The notes under the pieces are model-generated. The model was not told the DNA's origin, did not search any database, and worked only from the letters and a program-made list of their open reading frames with translations. 64,000 bases of DNA from NCBI RefSeq assembly GCF_047663525.1, contig NC_092611.1, forward strand, positions 7,539,001 through 7,603,000. Direction: 5' to 3'. The translations under genes were made by a program, and so were the position numbers. Positions within the stretch are counted from its first letter, which is position 1. Every line of letters starts with the position of its first letter. This stretch comes from Anas platyrhynchos (taxonomy: Eukaryota > Chordata > Aves > Anseriformes > Anatidae). Positions 1 through 13,300 of the stretch are shown here, in pieces.

Positions 1-1340
1 TGTGGCACTGGGAGCACAACTTTTAAACAAAAGAATTATCTACCTTTATAATACACATCTTCTTCCTTGATTACTGGATTAAAAAATCCAGTTTTTTTAA
101 TCAGCTAGTGACTCTTTCCTTTCAAACCAGCTAATTACATTACATTTTATGGCCTACAGCTGTTTTCTGGTAAAACTGATTATATCATGATTATCATAAA
201 AGCCATATATTTTATCAAACATAGACTAATGGAGTGACACTTCCACGCACCTGAAAATTCAATGGAAATAGGTTCTAATGAATTAAAGATGGAATGCAGA
301 ATGCGTTTATAATTAACCATTTTGTCCAGTTTACTCAAACTCACGTCCTGCAAATGCAAACTGTTTTAAACCATATTTCCTATCTTATTAAAGATAGAGG
401 GAATTAGTCTTTTGCACTCAACGTTGGGCAGTTACAGAAATCTGCCAGAGGAAGATGTGCTGAAGCCGTTTTGGAAATCAGCACACAACTACAACGTGAA
501 AAGAGGCTCTGCCAACAGAGTCTTGTGGTGATACTGGACATTGTACACCCAGGAAAGAGCTTGGCTATGCCCCAGGTTGCTTGAGAAGGAATCAGGCCAA
601 TGCCACTGGTTCTCTAGGACCCCTTGATGTAGCCAGCCCTGCCCCATGCTCAGCGATGAACAGCATAACCTGCAAGTCACCTCCCAAGGCTCTTCGCTCC
701 CCAAAGAGCCACAAACCACACACAGCAAATCACCTTCCCCATCTTCCTCGTTCCCTGCAAGCAGAGCAATGCAAACATCCCGCGCACACAGCAGGAGAAG
801 GTATGGAGTGACTCGAGACTGTTTTTCCAAGGATTAAATCTGCACTGCTGGGTTTTCAAGCAACCTTGTGGTTCCTGCACTCCAGCAGCGCCCAAAAATT
901 CTCTGCGTTCCTGGGTGCCTCCCTCCCCATTGGCAGGAGTCAAATCCTGCATGGTGCCCCTGTGGGATCACCCCAGGCATGTGTTTCTTTTAATCTTTAC
1001 CTCCGTATGCCTCTCTTCTCCTCTCCCCTGCACAAAGGCTGAATGAGATGGAGGTGGAGGGGCGCAAGGCGAAGTGCCCCCACTCCTGCGGCCCACTAGC
1101 TTCATTTCGGGGACCCATGAGGTCAATGATTTCTCAGCTTTCACCGACACGTAGGAAACATGTGAGAAGGGGGGGGAAAAGAAGAGTGGAACAACAGAAA
1201 AAAAAAGCAAAGGAGGCAGAGACCCCGGCAGTGATGAAGTCATGGTTAATCTGTTCCCCCCGTGCTGAAAAGAGACCTGCTGCTCGCTGCCCCAGCAGGG
1301 AGAGGAAGTCTGCGCAGGCAGCCCGCACTGCCACCACAAC
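1..1340. other. Upstream flank and 5' UTR region of CRTAM
   Basis: No supported coding exon is present; the open frames here are short and overlap on both strands. The segment just before the CRTAM start codon at 1341 is purine-rich and is probably 5' UTR/core promoter. A GAGGAAGT ETS-type motif lies at 1302-1309, which would suit a lymphoid gene, but the motif is short and expected by chance. The transcription start was not located. Confidence 0.4.
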
Positions 1341-1389
1341 ATGAATTTCACCACGGCGCTCCACATCGCGGCTCTGCTCCTGATGCAAG
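1341..1389 (+). CDS. CRTAM: CRTAM coding exon 1: signal peptide
   Basis: Codes for M1-Q16 plus the first base of G17. The stretch ALHIAALLLM is the hydrophobic core of a signal peptide. The donor CAAG/GTAAGC is strong. The start is the only ATG that reads into the leader in this frame. Confidence 0.9.
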
Positions 1390-4300
1390 GTAAGCAATCT
1401 GCTCTTTTTTACCTGCTCCTACCTTTACAGCACTCCAGCTTAGAGAATTCAGTTCCCAGAGCTGCAGCACACCACGCAAGGCAGCTCTGCTGTTGTTTTC
1501 TTACTGAGGATGTTGTGTTGTCACCCAGCTCCCAAAGCCAGCTGGTGCAGCAGACAGGGTGCTGAATTCCAGCTGAATCCTAAACCCTGTAGCAGTGAAA
1601 CCAATTCGCCTACCAGCAGCTGGCAGCACACTGAGATGGCAAAGCCCTGAAAAATTGAGAGGCTCCCTTAAATATGTGCAGCTTACTTTCCATGGCTTCG
1701 ATATCTGTATGTGCCCTTGTTCACATATTTTTTCTAAGAGGCTAATCTAACAAGCCGGGGTAATTTAAAAAGCACTCAAAGTACTCTGAAAATGAAAAGC
1801 ACTTTAAATGCTCAGTCTCCTCACTCCTGCTAGAGGATGCATCTTACACCTGCTTTGCTAATCTCCTCTTTCATACACTAGAGAGTGTGAGGTTCACATC
1901 TGACCATGTCAAATGTGGAAAGACTTAGGTAAGGAAAGAGACAAAACAGCTTTTGACAGCTCACGATCCTCAGAAGAGTCATTCCTGCCCTTTGCAGGAG
2001 GTATGCATCCTCGAGCTTGGTGCTGGCCAAAGTTAGTCTCTCTCCCTTCTTAAAGGCAAAAGCAGAAGCCAAAGCAGTGGCATTGTGGACACTTCGGTGT
2101 GATCTCACACACCGAGGGATCATTAACAGAGGCCGTATCAAATCTAAGAGTCCAGACAGCAACAACGCATTTTTTTAACACAGTACGCTTAGGATATTTT
2201 CTGATCCCTGATGGTATTTAACAGAGCTCAGGCCTTAACAGGTTGTTAATTATATCCTAGCTAAAACAGTGCTCACAGTGCCCTTTAAACCTGCCGTAAA
2301 GCAGCAGCTCCCACTCTTTCTGGGTGTCCAGCCCCAATTCCCCACTATTGTCAGACTGCTGCGCGATGACCACGCTAGCTGCTCTCAGCCATCATTCACA
2401 GGACCTCAAGAACCAACCCAGACTGCCACATATCTTTGGCCACAGGTCAAAAATAGCTGATTAGACAGGATGTCTCTGTAGGCTTCAGTTTTAAAGACAA
2501 TTGTGAAATGATTGAGTGAGCGCACATCCTTGCAACAATTTCTGTACGCGTTTTCTGGTGGCTAACAGAGCAGCAGAGGCTTGAACCATTCTGCTCCGTT
2601 GTATCTTGCAATTTCCAGCAAGAAACTATTGGCTTGTCCTACTAAGAAGGTGGACGTATCACTGTAGTTGATCCCAGACCAATTTTTCCAGGTACCCAGG
2701 GCACCTGGGATCCACACTGCCCCTTGGAGCTGGCACCCCTCGTGCTTACACTGTGGTGGGTGCAGAGGCTCAAAGACCACAGCCACGTCAAGCTGCCCCC
2801 CGTAAGGGAGAAAAATTTGTCCTGTGAGTCATGGTCTGCATGAAGCCGTGGTCTCACATGGAAATTACGTGTATGCTCCACTCTGGGGGCTGCTCTTTTC
2901 TGCTTAAGAAAAAAAAAAATAGCAAGCAACACCCCCCACCTTTTCTTGCTCTGCCCTGCCTCTCTCACCTCAAAAGGTGTGACTTACAGACCCCACACTG
3001 CTGCGAGCAGCAGGAAGCAGCCCCCACACAGCCACTGTGAAAAGCACTGTGAAAAACCACAGGCAAGGCCCCCTCTGCTGCTTTACCAGCATGCTCCTGT
3101 GACACAGGTCTTCACAAGTGGAACATACACGAGGAAATCTCCCTTTTGCTACCACTCCTCTGCAAGCTCCCTCAACTCGCACAAACCCTGAGAAACCAGC
3201 AGAGAAGCAGAGGTAGAATTAAAAAAAAATAAATACAAATCAGAGGCACTAGGGAGAAAGAGCCTTGAAAAGGAGAAATCTATTCCTAGGCCATAATTTT
3301 TCTGCCATTTTCAGTTTGATTTCCTTCCCCCCCAAATCTAAGGGCTCTTTGAAGGTGGCTACGTTGTCCCATGTACTCAAGTCAAAGGTGAACAACAGCA
3401 ATAGATACCCATGGGCAACCCCTTTCTTACAGAAAGACAAATCCTTCCTCTGATTTTAGTAGCAAAAACGCCCCAAAATAACTTATTTTCTGTTATATTT
3501 TAAAATGTTTTTAAGAAAATGAAAAGCTTTCCTGAAGCCCAGGAAAATTTCATTTCCCCAAACTGCAGCGCGCGTGTACACAACGGGAACTTGCAGCAGG
3601 CAGCTACCTGAAAATAAAGTCAAAACACACAAAACAGGAATGAAAAATAAAACCCTCTTACTGCCTATTTACTTAACTCTGACCAGGGCACTGCTCTTAG
3701 TAATTTCTCCAGGGCATGCTTTTTCTGGAGAAGGCAATTCATTCCAGGCCATCAAATATTTTCGCAAAGTGTATTACATATCTCAGAATGTCTGGAGAGA
3801 AAAACGCACTTTACTGCCCGTCTGCAAAATCACCTGGGAGGAGTAAGTGAAATTTCATTTCAGTAACCTGTGCCAAGCCAGGTTTGCGTACCCTGCCTGC
3901 AAAAGAAGTTTCAAAGCAGCTGCAGCATTGCATTCGAATAAAAAAGCCCTTTTCAGAGATACCAATCACTCACAGCTACCACTCCATTACACACCCTTAC
4001 AAATCAGGTTCAACAGCTCCAGAAAGGAATGTGGAATAAAATTTAATTTTTACAGGGAGAACATGTGCATTAATTGGGTTGTGCATTAATTGTGCTATCA
4101 ATTCTTCATTGATTCATGTGGATTAACTGCATCTGGCTGCACTGGCAGTAAAGGTCACAAACTGTTGGCACAAGCCTTACCTAGTCATTAGGTAGGTCAC
4201 CCCAGTCACTGTGGTTTAATTAAATCAGTACAATTACACTGGCAATTTTCTCCATCTAGAAAAACCTTCACATCCTTGAGAAAAGGAAAGTTGACACATT

Positions 4301-7300
4301 GCTCAGTGCAAAACATTGTCACTTCACTGTCGTGTTCTAATAGTTGTTTTTTCCCCCCCTCTCGTCTGGCAGGGGATTTCGCAGAAGCTGGCGGTGAAAC
4401 CGTAACTCTGCAGGAAGGAGAGGACCTAAATCTCAGCTGCACCCTCGGGGGTAGCAACAGCTCCATCAGGCAGTGGCTAAACCCTCGTGGGTTTACGATT
4501 TTTCTTGACACCAAGTGGGGTAAGTGTGAAAACCGAAGGCGGCACTTTCCGTGTGGAGCAGAGGGTCAGTTAGGGGTGGGCTTTCCAGCTCGCACCCAGG
4601 GCCAGTTTGACTCACCTGCTACCCAACCGCTAGAGATGGTTTTACGCTCAGCCCCTTTCTGGCAGGAAGTTCATGAAATGGAAACCCCCACAAGAGTGGT
4701 CTGGCACTACAGCTTTTAGCAAGGAGCTGTATTTACCACCAGCACAAAACCCACTCTGCTTTACAAGAGTGGCAGGGAGGGAACCTGCCTGAAAGCTCTG
4801 GGTGCTCTTCCCCTCACCGGGGGCATTAGATGTAGCACATCAAGGGGAAACCTTTACAACAGAGCAGAAGTTTTTATTATGTGCTGACAGAGCCAGAGTT
4901 ACAGTCACTGTGTTCCCTTCCACTCACTATGCCTTCTAAATCTTTCTCTTATCCAAATTTGACAGCTCTGCAAGATGAGGTCTGCCTTAGCCCTCCCCAT
5001 TTGTACAGTACCTAGTCAGCATCCAGCCTTGTTAAAGCCTTTGGGGATTTATCCAAATAACAGGAACCCAATTCCCACTGAAACAGTGCAGGAGCCAAGC
5101 GTCCTCTTTGGTTACTCTGGGAATCCCAGCTCCAGGGTCCCGTTATCTGCATCAAACCAGCCCCCGAGCATTTCCCACAAGTGTCGTGAACGTTTCTAAA
5201 CAGAGAATACCACAAATAAGTATTGCTTGTTTATTATAACCTGCTTGGTTCGGATATCCAAGCTTCCAGGAATCACAGCAGGCTATGGCAGGGGTTCCTC
5301 ACTCTTGTTGTGGTCCATTAGTCAGGTCTTGTACCCAAGAACCAAGACCAAGGATGAATTCCCCTCGCCACCAGTTATCTCCAGTACCAGTTTTAAGCAT
5401 CTCCATCCTTCAGCAGACATAGCCCTTTTGATGCTTGAAGCTTTGCTGAGCTGACACAGCAATTTAGGACATATCCACTAGTATCTATAGTGCAGACTCT
5501 AAGCTGAGCAGACAAAACCAGCACCTGCCTTAAATTACCTGAGGATTCAGCCCACAGCGTCAGTATCCCATGATTATCTCTCAGCAAGATGCATGATATA
5601 ACAAACACAAGGATAAGAGTTTGCAAACCATTTGGATACTTGACAAGTCAGTGCTTTCCTTTCACAAAGGCAAACTGTCCTTTAGACAGGAACCAAGCTT
5701 CACGCTAGGTATGGACATTTTCAGTTTTTATTTTGAATCATCACTGTGATCCTTTGTCACATTGCTTCTCCAAAACCCACTTTACAAATCAGTTCCCTCC
5801 CCTCTCATTGTGTATAAGTCTTACATCATGGTATTACCAAAATCCTTTAATATTTAATCATTACCATAAATTATAGCACTGCTATGATATTCTCCCAAAT
5901 TACATTTTAAAAGAGCTCAGCTAAAAACTGAAGACACTTTTTGAGAGTTCTCTCTCTAATGACTGATCCACATCCCCAGTTTCAGTTCAGTTCAAGAGGC
6001 AGAACATTACTTTCTGTGCTGTGATTGTGGGAAAAGTCCATGTGACTTGCTGGCTTGTCCCCAAGATTCGTCCAGGAGGAACGAAGCCAACACCAGAAAG
6101 TCAAGAGAAGGACTGCACAGCAGAGCACAGTACATCTAGGTGACAGTCTCATTAAAATTAGCTAATTAGACAAGGAGAGGAGAAAAGAAACAGCCAATTA
6201 ATAAGCAGTAAATAAAGAGGTGTGGGCTGACCATAGCGTTCATGCACCTAAAGAGGGAAGGGATTTTTTCAAGGCCAAATCAAAGGTTGAGGAATGGGGA
6301 AGGGAAAGCGCTCACCGCTTCATGCACCTTTGCTCTAGGTTCTGTATTCATGGGTCATGCTGGTGTTCTGACCACAGATCACATCCTTGAACCCCAATGT
6401 TTGCTTTTATTTATCTAAATATTTAAGGAACCCAAATTGCTGTAATACCTGGGAACGCAGGATGAAGACCTTCTTTTTTTTGAAGGCTTGGAAGCAGCTC
6501 TAAACTGTTTCTTTTTCACTGATTCCTCTCCATCAAAAAAAAAAAAAAAAGGAACAAAACAAGAGGGTTTGACCTTTCAGGTCTGTGACTTGAGGGAAAT
6601 CCCTTGCACCTCTGCATTACCCCCTCTTGAACTACAAAAACCTCAGAAATTCTGTTTCTTACTATGGATATAAATCTAACCACTTCGTGTTGCTATCCAG
6701 ACACCGAATAACGTGGTAACTCCTTTTGATGGAGGGGAAACTGAGGCAAATAGGGGACATTGCTTGCATAAAATCAAAGAGAAGCAGAGGTCAAAGCCAA
6801 GGCCTGCACTCAACTTACACGCCAACTGGAAGATTTTTCATTTGCCAAACTGAACTTCTTTACAGAGTTAAAAAGAAAAAAAAAAAAGTTTTTCCTGCTG
6901 GCAGCACACACCCCATTCATCAGTTTACTGCTGCCTCTGTGCCAGGGCAGCACCAGCTAGAAACGCTTTTTGCTACAACTGCTCACTTATGTCAAGGTTG
7001 ATGACTAAAAAAAGAACTGCAGTAAACAAAACTGATCTCACTCACTACTGCTTTGATTATCTGTCTTCCTCTCATGTACCAACACACATAGCATGCTGGG
7101 TTGTGTTTTCTTTACAGGTTTAAGAGATCAGAGGTACAAGCTTATCCATTATTCAGAGGATGAGTTATCCATCCGACTGTCTAATGTAACAGTGCACGAC
7201 GAAGGCGTCTACAAATGCTTCTACTACGGCACCCCGTTCAAAGTCAAGACGACGACTGTTGAGGTGTTGGGTAAGTTCCCATCCTTGTTTTGTGCCGGAG

Positions 7301-10300
7301 GAGCCGAACAACAAAGCCAGCTCCCTAACTCCAGGGCTGCATTTTTGCATACAACTGTACAGTGTTTAGCACAGCATAACCCCAGTGTTAGCTCAGCCCT
7401 ACCCAACAATGCTACGTAGCGTTATTAGTGCATGCAGCCATTCATAAAACTGAGCAGAACGAGTTACTACAACTGATTGCAAACCTTCTTGCTGCAGCTG
7501 CTCCTTCTAAACCGGTACTGGAAGCATCCCAAGACACAGAAAGAGGCATTACACTGTCCTGCTCTACACGAGGAAGTAAACCACGGCCCCAGATTACCTG
7601 GCTGTTGGATAACGGGATACAACTTCCAGGTAAGCATTAAAAGAACAGAGACTGTTATGAACCAATTTCTTCTTATCAGCCTTGAGCACATCTAAAAATG
7701 GTACCCTGGCGGTACAGGTTTGGAGAAAAGCCAGCACTAAATGCTTGTGCAGGGGAGATCACAGGATGGCTCATCTCACCTGCTCACATTCGGTGCAAGA
7801 ACAACAGCACCTGGCACCGAAACCCTTTGAGAATCTGAAGCGAAATTCCACCGAAATAAAATGAAACCAAAACCCTGGAGGCACAATTTGCATGTCCAAG
7901 CATGCAGCCAGTTAGCAAAGCCATGACAAATCCCATTTTGTGTTTGGTACAGGTTTTCCTTAGCTATGCTGAGCAGCTCACCTGCACACGTGCTGCCTTT
8001 CTCTCGTTAATCTGCTCAGAGCCAGGCAGTTCACTAGCACACCACGAACAGCAGTCAGGAAACACAGCCCACACAGCCCTGCAGTGATGACAGACCTGAG
8101 CACAGCTAGGTAGACATAGATGAAGGGGAACGGAGCCTCTAGGCAGCTCAATTTAACTTGTGTACCATATAAATAGCTGCTTCAAAGGCCACGTTCTAAT
8201 AATACCTGCCTTATTAGCTGCAACTGTAGCACACTGGAGAGGAAACATCCCTGTCAACGTGAGGAAAATACTCATAGATGCAGGTGTATTTTCTTTTACA
8301 TATTAACAAACGTGTTTGTATTTTTTCCATCACCAAGCAACATGCTCAAAGCTTAGCCTGTAATATTTTTCCCCCAAGATGGCTTTTTTTTTTTTTTTTT
8401 TTAACTAAGAGCTCAAGAAAACAGCAGGAAAGCAGTTGTTCTAAAAGAGGGGTGTCCTTAAACTTGAAAGGATCTCAGTTTTGGGCTGATGTAGTGTATT
8501 GTTTGAAGCAAATACAAAAAAAAAGCCAACCAAGCATTTTTCCAGCTAGTTCAATAAAAACCTACACTTACCTTTGTCTCCTCCTTGCACCTTCAGATCC
8601 ATAGCACAAACATCTGCCAGGCATTAGAGCACATCATAGCAATAAGAGCTACCTGGCCCTCCACCTCCTGTCCCACAGCTACCTGGGAACTTAATTAAGC
8701 AACAAAGGGCCTGTGCTGGGTTTGCTTGATTGGTTTAATTTGTGGTTGGTTAAATGAAGGGATATTTGCATGAAGAGGTGCTGATTCACCATCCAGCCCG
8801 TTTGCAGCAGATGCAAACGATGTTTGAGAGGAAAAAAATAACTGTCCTAATTCAGCAACTCTCAAACTTTCTGCATGTGCCCTTCCTTTTTTGCAGGTGA
8901 CTGCCTTTGACTAACACCCCTTTCTCCCCCCTTCTATTTTCAGCTTTAATCACTTCCTGCAAATATTTATACTAATCAGAAAATAGCTAATACATTTTAA
9001 TTACTGGCAACACCTCAGTTCCACCAGGGCTCAGCAGGGGCAAACCAGCTGTAATTACTGAGCTGTTGCTGACAATTAAAGATTATTTCCTTTCTAGCAA
9101 AAACACTATGAGATCCTTTTGAGTTCTCATGTGACCCCACTAGGGATGGCAAAGAGTGCTAAGAAATACTGGTCTGTGATACAATAAATTATCTGTAAAG
9201 GCTAATTTGGAAACAAGGAATTTCTTTCATTTAAGAAACAAGGATGTTACCAAGGGAACAGGTCAAGAGAAAGCATTAGTTTGTTTCCTGAGAACCTCTA
9301 CAGTAGAAGCAGCCAGTTGAGATTATTGTGCCACTGTGGGCATTTAAGGTAAACATCTGAAAAAAAACTCCCTCTCCACCAGAGCTATTCAAACACGTCT
9401 CTCTGTGTCACATGAAATACATCTTTATCGTTCCATCCAATATTAGTGAGTGGAAGTCAGTGTTACCTAGAGGACTGGGGAGTGCAGCAGACATGTCACA
9501 CGACTGCCTCTAATTCGTTATGGCACAGCAATTAATCTTCATGTCCCCCAGCTGTAAAATGGGAAGTCAAACCTGGACTGTGGGGATGATGGAGGACTCG
9601 TACAGGATTTAATGGAGTTGTATCAGTGCTTATTACAAACATAAATATTGCACATCAATAAAAATTCAACAACTTCGTATGCTTAGGGTAACAAATGTAC
9701 AGCTATTGAGACACAAATTCAGCACCCTCAGATTATCACTAAGCAGAATCTGAACTTTTTTAGCCCTTGGTCATGCTACAGACCTTGCCTCTGAGGGTTC
9801 TGGCCCCAGCTAAGCAATTTGTTCCATTCAGTAAAGACCAGAAGTGCTGGTGGGTGTCGGGACATCCCACTGCAGTCTTCCAGGGTGTGTGAGCACTGCT
9901 GCAGAGGAACTTCCCCCTGTGAGTCATGAAATGGAGCAGAGTGTTAGGGTTAAGCACAGGAGGTGCAGCGAGGGCTGCACTTAAACAGCCACCGAGGAAG
10001 AAAAGGTGACCTTGCTGTCTTTGGGCTCCCGTGTAAATCCATTTACACAATGAACCACTTGGGCCCAGCAATTGTGCGCTGCTCTAGCAGAGCAAAGTAA
10101 TGCAGATTGTGCCTGGAAGGTTTTTCATTAAATTGCTCTTGACTAGAAAGCACTTAAATGTGTTCTTCCAACGGGCGTATAGGTGACACCACGCACAAGT
10201 CAGAAGCCAATGGGGAGAAATGGACCACAACCAGCACGCTGACAGTCCTCGCCTACGGGCCCAATTCAACAGCCAGCTGCCTCGTTCACCACAAAGCATT

Positions 10301-13300
10301 AAAAGAAGAGAAGCTGGCTGTGCCTTTCCGCTTTGAGGACCTCCCTGGGACAGGTACTGCAGCACTCTGAGCAGCAGCTATCTCATTTTAGCACACAAGT
10401 GGTTATGCAGATACGCGTGCAAAGCTGAATGCTGTGCTCTACTGCCCCGTGTGTGAAATCTATTTTTACATGACAGGGCTATCTGGGGCAAATGAGGAAC
10501 TCCAAACTAAAGTTTTATGGTTTTCTTGTTGATGTTTGCTTTTTTTTTTTTTTCTCTGCTTCCTAACTACCTTAAAAATCATTAAAATTAAGCCATAGCA
10601 GCTCAGATGAGCAGCAGGGCTAAGTTCCCCAGTGCTGCTGCTAGAATTCTGGTAGTGTTTGCCCTAGAGCTTTAAAGGTAATGCAGAGTGCATGTTCTCA
10701 AAAAGCTCTGAGCTTTCCATGTCCTCTGTGTTTTAGATACATCCACATGGAAAGCTAGAAGGGTGTAAACATAGCAAATTAACACTGAAGCTGCTTTTAA
10801 TTCTCAGAGCAGTTTGCCTTCTGCCCATTTACTTGTCTTTCGGATGGGTCTAATTATTCTTACTTCACTCCTCATTAGATTGCTTGATTCTACAAATGCT
10901 TACAAAGTGCTCTGAAAGTTGTACTGTTGTTTTTTTCAGTGACAAACACATATCCTGCATCAACTGCACAAGAGGTGGTTACACACGTCCCTGAGCATGA
11001 GCAGCCTACAGGTATTGTTTTCCTCTAATTAATATACAGGTCAGATAAGCACAGCATCCATCACAGAAAATGCTGTACAGTGTCTTTCCGTAGAGCTTGG
11101 GCTGCAAAAGAATAGCACTGAGGAAGATTTTGCTCAGCATTCAGACCTGCTTTGTTTTTTTCCCCCCAGCGACTGCAACAGAGTCAGATCTGGACAACAG
11201 TACAGACTTCTCCCCAAGCTACCCACAACATAATGGTATGAGTTTTACTTTCATTTTTTACTCATTTCACGGTGCTAAATATATTCAGACAGAGAAACTG
11301 AAGGTGGGAAGGGAGGACTGTAAATCTAACCACAGCTCAAGATAGGGGACCCAAACAGCCCAGGCACGAACACCACAGCAGTTTTCATTTGGGATTGGAC
11401 TGAACAGCAGTGTGTGACATGTGATGTTTATCTTGTGTTTGGGGATTTTCCTCTAGGCTCTGACCAGCCAAGCATCCCTTCCGCAGTACCAGAGAATCCA
11501 GCAGTTCTCAGCTCAGCATCAACTACAACCCAGCAAAACCTCCAGCCAGCTGTCACATCTACTTGTAAGTTTGGACTTAATCACATGAATTTATCAAACC
11601 AGGACAGAAATGCCACCAGGAATGTCATTATATTACCATCTTGCACACAACATAAAACACAGCAGTTCCTGCCTGTGAGCAGAGCCTCTGTTTTACAGCC
11701 ATAAAAGCAGACAAACTCTCTCGTTAGATGCAGAAGAATTACATCAGGGTTGGCAGCAGCCAGACTGGCCAAGCGTTCTCGTGATGTGTCAGAAAAGCAC
11801 GGCATGAGCTGAAGCTGGGATTTCTCTGGGTGGCTGCACTAGGTGGCACTGTGCAACAAAGATTATCAGTGCATATAAATGGCTGCAAATTGAATTTATT
11901 GTACTGAAGAACTGTTTCCAACAGAAGAATAAAGAGCTCCACTGTGCAAACTGGTTGACCAAAACCCACCAAAGTGGGCACCTGCTTAGTGTTATAGGCC
12001 AAGCAGTGAAAAGTCAACAGACTGTTTTAGAAAGGCATGAACCCTTTGTTTGTATTTGTTTAAAAGTGCTGTATCAGTGTCTGCAAACTTCACAGAATGG
12101 CTACATCCTGTTGATAATCAGCTCTATTAACATTGAGAGGGAGCATAAATCTTTCAGCACGATGTGCTTACGTAACTGATAAGGAAGAAAATCTCTTATG
12201 AATGTAAAGTTTTGGCAAACACTGCATGCCTTATCCTTTTGGTCTTACAAATCATAGTAAATTACACAAAGATATATTATATTATCCATGTGTGTAAGAA
12301 ACTCAGAGCTCACCTCTCTGCTTCTGCAGGGCCCGAAGCAACATCAGCTGCAGCAGGAGAGGAAGAACTGTCTGGTACCCCGAGTCACCATGTCCCAAAC
12401 GGTACGTTACAGCATCAGATGTGGGGTGGTGAATCACAGAACAGTGATTCTCACACTGGATGACTGCACCTCTGCGAGCTAGGACAGCAAAAGATAATCT
12501 GAGATGAATACAAGACAAGAATCTGCTTTAAGAAAAAGGATAGCTGCATATTCTTGTATTTCAAGTGAACTAAGGGGCAGGGAAAGCCTAAAAAAAATAA
12601 CAAAGATTCAAAGCTCACACTCCTGTGAGTCTGTAAAATTGGAAGTATTCGGTAAAGTACTCCAAGGATTTTATGTTCATAAAGCTTAAGTGGTCTTTAT
12701 CTTATAAAGAAATGCAGTGTCAAGGAAGTGAGCACGGCGCTTTAAGTCAAGGGCTCCAGTAGCCTTTCTGTTGCATTACCAGGTGCCCTGCCCTTCAGAG
12801 CTGCTGGAAAAATAAAGATTTCTCAAGCATCCCTTTGCCCTTCAGAGAAACACTGTTCTTTTTCTTTCTCCAGGCACTGACACAGCATCCAATGGCACAG
12901 TGACAGAAGACGAACTTCCCAGGACAGAAGCCTCACCCCCAAGTGAAAACGTAACTCAGATTTCCATCATCACCTTCGGTAAGCTCTCATAAATACTTTT
13001 CAGTGACAACTTCCAAACACACCACAAGCTTTCTAACATCAAGCTGACTCTCTCTGACCAGGTATCCACCTCCAAACCTAGTGTCAGTACACCAGGGTAA
13101 TGCTAACTTGCAATCTTGAGGAAGACCACAGAAACACAACCATTTCTACCACCTAGAAAAAAGCCACATTTTACCAAATTCTCTGACTTCAAACAGTTTT
13201 GTTTGTTTATACAACTAGGAAAATATTAACCTCATATCTTAAAACTCAAGCCAGTAAGGTGAAATCTGCACTCCCCCCATGTTCACCTGGCCTTGTCCAT

